From Aphis gossypii (Eukaryota; Arthropoda; Insecta; Hemiptera; Aphididae): a stretch of DNA of 64,000 bases. The notes under the pieces are model-generated. The model searched no databases, had not been told where the DNA came from, and worked only from the letters and a program-made list of their open reading frames with translations. The position numbers and the translations under genes are program-made. The stretch spans positions 1-64,000 of the forward strand of contig NW_026083144.1 in the NCBI RefSeq assembly GCF_020184175.1, given 5' to 3'. Positions 56,469 to 64,000 of the stretch are shown here, piece by piece (positions within the stretch are counted from its first letter, which is position 1; each line of letters begins with the position of its first letter).

Positions 56469-56877
56469 CTATTATTGTCACCACTACCACAAGGCACTAC
56501 TGTCATCCTTAGTTCTCATAACTGAAAATCCTCGTGAGTAATATTAGAAACCACCTATACTTTCATATTATATTCAAAACTATATTCAATTTATATTCAA
56601 ATGTCATATTGTTATTATATTCAATTTATATTCATGTTTAATTATCTGTATTACTATATGATCATCTATATATGTTTTGTCGAAACAATAATATTTAATG
56701 ATTATAAATACTAAGCAAATGTCTCATAATAAAGTATAAAAAATCATTACAAATATATCATTAAAAATTACAATTTTAATAAATACTTTATAATTAGATA
56801 TTAGTTTTTTAAAAATATTATAATATTATACACATTAAAAAGTAAAAATACACTAAACACTGACGCTTATAGTTAGG

Positions 56878-59459
56878 TTATACAAAGTTTACTTTCCTTG
56901 CTTTATTTCTCGCAAATTCATTTATTATTTCATTGTAGTCCAAGTTTGAAGCTATGTCTTCTTCAATAGATAATATTGCAAGTGAAATTAGCCTTTCTTG
57001 AGTCATTGATGTCCTTAAATATGATTTTATGAGTTTTAACTTAGAAAAAGATCTTTCTGCACTGGCTACAGTTATTGGTATAGTTAGTAATATTCTATAT
57101 GATACAGTAGCATTAGAAAATGGATTCTGAAGATCTTTTATAAACTGTAATACTTCGATAGACTTATTAATTTCTTCAGGTATCATTTGTCTGAGAATTT
57201 TTAATTCAAAAAAAAGTTCTGCGCCATCAATATCGTGTTTTTCACCATCCCTCAGAGAAATATCCAAATCAAAACAGCATTTCATTAAGTCATTTTCACT
57301 TATATTACGTAATTTTTCAGGAGAATATAAGAACCCTAACATATTAGAGTACTCCTCAAATTGTTGAAAACGTAACTCCATAGATTGTATAGCAGTATCT
57401 ACAATTTGATAAAAATATTCAATTTTAAATTTTTCTTCTGGTGTCTTATTCAAGTTGATTGGTTCATCATCTTGTTCATAGGTAAATAATCGTTTTATTT
57501 TTCGAATCCTTGTCTCTTTAAACACAGGATTAATTTTTAAAATAGTTGCAATCTCTTTTGCATCAACTATTGCGGAGTAAATCCAGTATCTCTATAATTT
57601 TTCAAAAACTTTAGTAGACCTTTTAAACCGTTAACTGCGACATCCAAGTTCATATCACTTGACTGTAATATTTTGCTAACACTATTAACTGAAAGAAGAA
57701 GGTCATACCATATCACTACGCGCTCACAATAAATTCAAAATTTTCCAATTCATTTAACGCAAGTGATTCAGCTTCACTTTTTATAGTAGAATCATTTGTA
57801 GTTTCAGCTATTTCTAAAAGAGAATCTCTAATTAAGGCAGTATGATATCTTATAGGTTTTACGCTCTCAATTCTGCTTTCCCATCTAGTTTCTGATAATC
57901 GTTTAACTGTGCAATTAGGAATATTTTTTATTAAAATAGACCACCTAATAGGAGAACCTGAAAATATAGTATATATTCTATTCATTATACCAAAAAATGT
58001 CATCGCTTTTGAATTACATTTTGCCATATCTCCTAATAGCATATTTAGACTGTGACAAGCACATGGAGTGAAAAATGCTTTTGGATTTTTTTGAAGAATT
58101 TTGGCTTGTACTCCTTTATACTTGCCCTTCATGTTAGCACCGTTATCGTATCCCTGCCCTCTACAATCTTTTATATCTAAGCCAATTTTATCTAATTCTG
58201 AAAGAATAGTCAAACTAATATTTTCTACAGTCGATGAATGGATTTCTAAGAATTTGATAAAATGTTCTTCAATTTTAATTTTTTCAGAATGCATATTAAC
58301 ACAACGTAATACAATGGATAGCTGTTCTCTATGGCTTAAATCTGGTGTGCAATCAAGTATAATTGAATAATATTTTTCAGAACTTATTTTTTTGTAAATT
58401 GTATTAGATACAAAAGACGCCAACATATTAATAAATTCATTTTGTATGGATTTTCCTAAATAATGGTCATGTATTTCTTTTGATTGGATTCTACGAATAT
58501 GTTCTATAATTATGGGGTTGAATTTTCCTAACATTTCTATAAGTCCAAGAAAATTGCCATTATTTGAAGTAAATAATGTGTCACTTTTACCACGAAAAGC
58601 AAGATTTCGTTCTGATAAATAATGTACAATATGAAGAATACGAGTTAAAACTGCCCTCCAATGTTCAGTTTCCTTTCTAATTAATACTAAATTTTGTTTA
58701 TCAATTGTTATGTTTTTCTTCATTCTTATTTCACAACTAATCCATTTTTCAGTATTTAGTAAATGATTCTGAGAATTTTCATGACTTTTTATTCTCTCTG
58801 AAATGTGTTTCCAATCGTCCAGCCCATAATCTGCCAAACCACTACCACATGAATTTCCAAAAAGTTTACAGCAAAAACAATAGACAACATCTTTTTTCTT
58901 TGAATAAATTAACCATCTACGTTTAACTTTTTCGCCATTAGATAAAATTCTATTATAATGTTCAACTGTGAATTTTCTCTTTACTACATTATCACTAGAT
59001 TTTATTGGAAAATCGTGATTGGTTATTTCAATTGGGCCTTTTTCGATAATTATATCTCTTTCTCTAACGCTTAAATTACTAGGCCATTCACCGGGATCTT
59101 CTAAATTTTGAAAAACTTCATCATTTGGTTTACTAGTCATTTTATTAAAATTTGAGTTATTAATAATACCTTGTTCATCATTTAAATTTTCACTAATATT
59201 TTTAGACATCTTGTTCGTTATCAAGACTTAAAACGGAATAATTTTCATTTTCATTCAAAAAGGAAGTACTAGTAGGAAGCAATGGGACATCAATGTTACA
59301 TTGCAATTCTACTGTATTTGGATTATTTTCTTTTGAAGGTACTAAAAATTTTTGTAACGCACCAGTTTGACGTTTCATAAACTTTTCTTTTAATTTTTTT
59401 TTTTTTAATTGTTGACTACCAGATTCAAATTTTCTGAATTGATCTCGATCACGACCCAT
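56878..59459 (-). pseudogene. hAT-3 transposase, ZMYM1-like, few frameshifts
   Basis: Start at 59459 (MGRDRDQFRKFESGSQQLKK). A frame change near 59210-59220 leads to the 502-codon part at 59224-57716. This holds a TTF-type zinc finger (RRWLIYSKKKDVVYCFCCKL, DDWKHISERIKSHENSQNH) and the DUF4371-like core (NLAFRGKSD, LDCTPDLSHREQLSIVLRC, RGQGYDNGANMKGKY, CACHSLNMLL, ETRWESRIESV). After breaks in 57716-57526 the C-terminal hAT dimerisation part follows at 57525-56878 (TVASAERSFSKLKLIKSYLR, TSMTQERLISLAILSIEED). Only about three lesions exist, so it is the best-preserved hAT transposase here. It lies in the part of hAT-3 to the right of the Gypsy insertion. Confidence 0.87.
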
Positions 59460-60783
59460 TATGGCGAAATTAACTGTTGAAACAGAAACGTAAAATATAT
59501 AATAATACAGGTTTACCCCTCAAACATGCTCGTTTTATTTCAAATTTGATAAAAAAAACTAATAAATATAGAAAATTGTGTGTTACAATTAAATTAAATT
59601 TATGTACCTACTCATGTGTATAATATATACACATTACACATAATATTATTTATTATTTTATCGTAATATTACATTATTATTATAAGATACGTATTATAAT
59701 TTATATAATAATTTAAATTTTTGTTTAAACTTATTTAGTCTGTCAATATTTTTTTATAAACCGTATTATTACGATGACACAAATTGATAATGAAAGAATA
59801 TAATCGTAATTGTAAATTTCGGCATTTATGTCGATTTAGATACTTTTATAATTGGAGGCGCCGTGGAAGTAATGCGCAAGCGGTTCCCCCGGCGTCGTCG
59901 ATCCCAAACGAAAAAAAAAATACTTCTATAATTTATATTAGGAATTAGGATTAACACGTAAATTATAATATGAAACATAAAATATTATTTCGTTATTGGG
60001 ATTATACGCTATAGAGAATGAATCCACTAATGAGTTATAAAGCAAACAAACCATTATTATTTATTAGGTAATTTTAAGGTTAACGTTATACCTATAGAGG
60101 TTTTCGTTGTAAAGAGTTTCGTTGTAATTTATAAAGTTTTCCCTGTATTTGGTAAGAGTTTTAAGATTTTAGTACTATTATTTAGTATAATTTAATAATT
60201 ATTACATTTATATAATATTACACATAATATATCAAATATCAATAAGAAAAAGTACTTACGAAATTACGAAATTAAGATTCGAACGAATGTGCCATGCAAA
60301 ATGAACTACTTCCTAAATGCCAAATTAAATTTTTTCCGAGCGGCATATCGCTCAATATGTGAACTTTGGAACAGAAATAAGCCGGTTTTCGTGATATTGT
60401 CGTCACAATAACACGATAACAATATAATAAATTAATATTGTTTGAAATCGTTATCGTTGACAAAACGATTTCATTACAATATACGTATTACGTAGAATCG
60501 GAATCTCCTACACAAGTACATATTATTATATAATCAATAGACAATAATATAGTCTGTGGTATAACTAATGGTAATAAATAATAATAAAACTTATAACGAC
60601 AACTGTTTCTTTGTTTATTTTAAATGTAATCTGTCCACAAAATTTATATCGTATTTTTTTTTCAATTTAAAAATTATAGTATAAAATAATGAATAATTTC
60701 ATTAACGCGAGGCCCAAAATATCATACAAAAGCGCGAGGCCCGGGGCAGGGGCCCCGCTAGCCCCTGCCTAAGGCCGGCTCTG
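59460..60783. other. hAT-3 subterminal region
   Basis: Non-coding DNA between the transposase start and the right end of hAT-3. It is AT-rich until a GC-rich terminal block (GAGGCCCGGGGCAGGGGCC near 60737-60755). One GC patch near 59858-59907 (GGCGCCGTGGAAG, CGGTTCCCCCGGCGTCGTCG) is unlike its surroundings and may be a promoter island. Confidence 0.5.
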
Positions 60784-60969
60784 TTTAGATCATATACGAT
60801 CTAAGAGATATTTAATATAATATAATATATAGGTAATTAACTATAGGTAGTAGATTTCCGTTTTATTTTTTTTAGTTATACGAAATAATAAGAATAAGAA
60901 AATAGAAAAAAAAATATTAGTTATAAAGAATATTTTGTATTTTCCGAGTTTTTGTTAGAAACTAAATAA

Positions 60970-61055
60970 TGTGCTAAGAATTTTTGTCCGACTATAAAAA
61001 CTGAATCCGGACTTTTTGTCAAACTTTTTTTAAAACGGACTTTTCTTCAGCGATT
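60970..61055. repeat. Right terminal repeat of the outer element
   Basis: Inverted partner of 41345-41425, sharing CGGACTTTTTGTC and TTTGTCCGAC blocks. See the left repeat for the argument. Confidence 0.4.
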
Positions 61056-62048
61056 AATTTTAGTTAATTGCTGTATTCATAAAATGTACAATGTAAATAC
61101 ACACTACACAACTTGATAAACGAAAAAAATTATTCTCATACATGAGGAAATTCTTGACATAGGTACTAATATATATATTATATTATATATTATATTATAT
61201 ACGAATCCGATGATTGCAAAAACGTCATGAGTCAATTATTTAAAACTTTTGGATAATTGATAAAAACTGTATAGTATAATTAATATTTTTAAAAATAATT
61301 AGGTAATTTAAGAAAAAGTACTTATTAAAATATATCATACACCTACTATAATACTACTACACCTATAAAGTCGGTTTTTTCACTCAAAAACACATGATAT
61401 GACTATTATAGTAGGTATATACGTTTTTTACTAATATCTCAATTTCAAAAAAAAAAAAATATATGACTCGTGACGTTTCTAAAAAACATCGATTCACAAA
61501 TTTTTTACTGAGCATAATATTCAGTTTAGCATTTGAAAATTATTAAGAGCATAAACTTATAATAATTTGTATAAATCTATAGTTATAAATAATTTATAAA
61601 AAAACATAATATGGAGACCAAATTATAATTATAATTTGATTTTTGTGTAGTATTATCAAGCTTTAAATACCAACGCAAACTGATATTACAATTAAGCAAG
61701 CTCCACTACTATAGGCTACAATATTATTAAAACAGAAGAAGAGGCCCAAACAATATACAAATAATAATATTAAATAAATTTCATTCAAAATCAAAGTATG
61801 GATCTAAAACATGATATATCTTTCGGATCACCTCCCGTAAACATACCACTGCACCTATGTAGTATGTACCAACCTACTATACTCTATTCCATCTAAGAAT
61901 GAACCCCTTTCGCGCACACAGACTGAGCCGCCGTTTATCGTCTGACCCCCTAGGCGGTGGCTATGCGTTCTGTGATTGGAAGATAATCATCGTCGATCGT
62001 CGGCGCCGGTGCTGCTGCCGTGTATACAGAGAGTCATAAAAGCAGCTC
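61056..62048. other. Gene-free AT-rich stretch
   Basis: A TATATTATATTATATTAT run lies near 61170-61200. The last 150 bp are GC-richer (GTCTGACCCCCTAGGCGGTGG, CGTCGATCGTCGGCGCCGG) and could be a promoter or an old element. No coding region is recognised. Confidence 0.4.
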
Positions 62049-62323
62049 CATGTCCCCGGCACCCCCACCTCAAATTTTTGAAATTCGAATTGACCCATTC
62101 TTTTGTGCTTCGTTTGTGCTTTTAATCCCAGCGTTTGTGCTTTCGCCGTTACCGAGATATCGAACTTTTCAAGTGGGGGTGCCGGAGACATGCTCAGCAC
62201 CCCCACCTCAAATTTTTGAAATTCGAATTGACCCATTCTTTTGTGCTTCGTTTGTGCTTGTTTGTGCTTTTAATCCCAGCGTTTGTGCTTTCACCGTTAC
62301 CGAGATGTCGAACTTTCCAAGTA
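62049..62323. repeat. Small foldback MITE with a tandem second copy, period about 138 bp
   Basis: The first unit begins CATGTCCCCGGCACCCCCAC (62049-62068) and ends with its near-perfect inverse at 62173-62192. From 62197 the body repeats (GCACCCCCACCTC, TTGAAATTCGAATTGACCC, TTTGTGCTT runs) to about 62323. The second copy lacks the closing inverted end and has one extra GTTTGTGCTT. No gene is present. Confidence 0.75.
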
Positions 62324-64000
62324 AGGGTAGATTATTGGAGGTTAAATTAGTAGATGAAAAAATTTCGGAGTCGTGGGTAGTTGTGGGTGGGTAGGTTAGT
62401 GGTTGTAAGAGGCCGGGGTCTAGCAGGATCGTTCTGACTAACCCCCGACCCGCAGTGATTGGTCTAACCACCCCCCCAGAATTAATTAAAAAAACCTGAG
62501 CCGTCGCGGGACGCCTGACAGATGTGAAACATCAAAAATTTTCTTTTTGTAGTTTATAAAATTATTTACAAAGATTTCAATATTATGCTACCTATTGACT
62601 GCAAATACATTACAATTTCTATTGTGTATGTGTGTAGCCGTGTAGGTAGTTTTCAAAGATACCTATTGGGTAAAAATATATTTGCATACCTATGGTTGTG
62701 AATTTTGTTCATTTTCATTAAAAATCATTTTTGATAGTTGTAGCTAGGCCCAGATTTATATGCTCTAACACCTTAGAAATATACATTTATGCTCATACTT
62801 TGTAGAAATAAACCTTTTAAAATAATAAATAATTTATGCAAAATAAATTAATTCGTTTAAAAAAAATAAAAATGTATTTTATTATAATAAGTTATAGTAC
62901 TACAGTTACAAATCACAAATACAAAATTAACATATTTGGCCCATAATGTATTTAAAATTAACATTCAAAAAAAAAAAAAAAAAACAATATTAAAGTTTAT
63001 ACATATAGGCAGGTACCTTCCTAATTAATATTTTGACTTTTTACAATTATCAAACATTATAACTTACATATAATAATAGCCAATAATATACAGTTACGTT
63101 TTTTTCTTGTAATATTTCCCCCCTACTTTATTATTATCTCCACGTAGATATACAGACCTATAACATTGAAATATAATAGATCTGAAATGTTTACTGGGTT
63201 ATGCATAGTACAGCATCATATATTGTTCTGTATTAAATATATATCATAATTTAATATACCTAATAAATTATTATATCAAATATAGTTTTTCTATTTATTT
63301 AATATAGGTAATTAGAATACTATTATATTATTGTAGATATAGTCAAAAAACATCAATTTTTAGCAACATATAATTGAACGCTACCTACTTCTTAATTGTA
63401 GGATAGGTATATTTATTATAAAATCCAGATTAATATTATAATCATTAACCATTAATTTTCAGTTTAATAAGTTTTACTATAATATATGTTTAAGAAAATG
63501 TATTTAAATCAATCCACAAAATTGTGTTTACGTTGAGCAATAGATATATATTATTTTACCTACTGGCCACTAGGTAATTAAATATAAATTATAATTTAAT
63601 TTTAGACAGTTTTTAAAAAACTCAGTTTAAAATATTAATTCAACTTACCGGCTACCAAATTAATAATAACTAATAAGTAATAACAATATAAAATATCCAG
63701 ACTGACAAACCGTCACCGTTACCAAACACCATTGAATACTTTTGGAATTCATGTTAGAATTTATTTTTAGGGCCAAGCGCCCTATATTTTTTTAATAATT
63801 ATAGTTATTCAATAATAAAAAACAATTACTATTATGGAAGTCAATTCTCAAAAGTGAAGTATATTTTAGTAGATCGTGACCAAAATTAATATGATCAAAA
63901 TTGTGAAGTGTGTAAATTGATAAAAAAAAAAGCGACATAGTAACTTAGAAAAAAATATTATCCATATTGTTTGTATGTATTATCGTCAAATCTTTTATCA
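62324..64000. other. Gene-free AT-rich stretch
   Basis: A short GC-rich patch (62410-62520, with ACCCCCGACCCGC and CCACCCCCCCAG) is followed by AT-rich DNA to the window end. No coding exon, RNA gene or element end is recognised. Confidence 0.5.

Larger units (their letters stand above)
41848..56751 (+). mobile_element. Ty3/Gypsy LTR retrotransposon, 14.9 kb, with a Harbinger in each LTR
   Basis: The two direct LTRs begin TGTAAAGG and end ATTACA. AATA flanks both sides (41844-41847 and 56752-56755), giving a 4-bp target duplication. The internal 5.0 kb has a tRNA primer site, gag, protease, reverse transcriptase, RNase H, integrase with a GPY/F motif, an extra 3' frame and a polypurine tract. 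Without the inserted Harbinger the LTRs would be about 1.04 kb and the element about 7.1 kb. Gag and pol have several frame breaks here. Confidence 0.93.
51817..56751 (+). repeat. 3' LTR of the Gypsy element, 4935 bp, carrying Harbinger-2b
   Basis: Nearly identical to the 5' LTR from end to end, including the Harbinger at the same position. Differences seen are single bases and short indels, for example a 3-nt loss in the GCC-rich part near 56438 and a change near 56688 (AATAATATTTAATG against AATAAATAAGTTAATG). Confidence 0.92.
41661..60783 (-). mobile_element. hAT-3 DNA transposon, 19.1 kb including a nested Gypsy element
   Basis: The left end begins CAGAGCCGGCCTTAGG and the right end finishes CCTAAGGCCGGCTCTG; these are exact 16-bp inverted repeats. 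The 8-bp duplication TTTAGATC is exact at 41653-41660 and 60784-60791. Removing the Gypsy element and one AATA leaves about 4.2 kb, a normal hAT size. The transposase lies on the - strand at 56878-59459. Confidence 0.93.

Overview
The window is a transposon-rich stretch of an insect nuclear genome, most likely an aphid (Hemiptera: Aphididae). It is strongly AT-rich and has short phase-conserved GT-AG introns. It carries a DUF4806-type gene of the kind expanded in aphids, ZMYM1-like hAT transposases, MADF/BESS-containing PIF/Harbinger elements, a Helentron-type Helitron, a Polinton-type DNA polymerase, a Jockey LINE and a Ty3/Gypsy element. Species cannot be decided from the sequence alone. No tRNA, rRNA, CRISPR array or bacterial operon was seen.

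Layout. 1-9.6 kb: exons of a DUF4806-like host gene on the + strand. They are interrupted by a 4.0-kb hAT element in an intron (8-bp target duplication) and by a 3.8-kb Jockey-clade LINE on the - strand inside an exon (12-bp duplication). 9.6-14.6 kb: mostly gene-free, with a possible solo LTR, two histone-type 3' stem-loops without a recognisable histone gene, and several hairpins. 14.9-17.4 kb: a broken transposon-derived gene with a transposase-like part, a zinc ribbon and a ubiquitin-protease-like (C19) domain. 18.7-20.7 kb: a decayed transposase-domain gene. 20.8-22.5 kb: a decayed Polinton-type DNA polymerase (- strand) whose upstream repeat recurs at 28.4 kb. 22.9-27.5 kb: a second hAT element holding a piggyBac-like MITE. 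29.0-32.8 kb: a PIF/Harbinger element inserted in the tail of a Helentron (about 32.8-39.6 kb, - strand). 41.3-61.1 kb: a nest of elements, namely an outer TIR fragment, then a third hAT element, then a Ty3/Gypsy retrotransposon. Each ~4.9-kb LTR of that retrotransposon contains the same ~3.9-kb PIF/Harbinger element at the same site. 61-64 kb: AT-rich DNA with one small duplicated foldback unit.

How the parts relate. Element ends were fixed from paired terminal inverted repeats and matching target duplications: hAT 8 bp, Harbinger TTA, Gypsy AATA, MITEs TTAA or TA, LINE 12 bp. The host gene is probably a pseudogene or disrupted allele. The most notable structure is the Gypsy element whose two LTRs both carry a Harbinger element. 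This implies that a DNA transposon landed in one LTR and was copied into both LTRs by reverse transcription. The 3' copy still has open frames for both a 392-residue DDE transposase and a 315-residue MADF-BESS protein, encoded as an interlocked antisense pair. A second notable structure is a Helentron coding region that ends in an endonuclease domain followed by a truncated ubiquitin-specific-protease-like domain.
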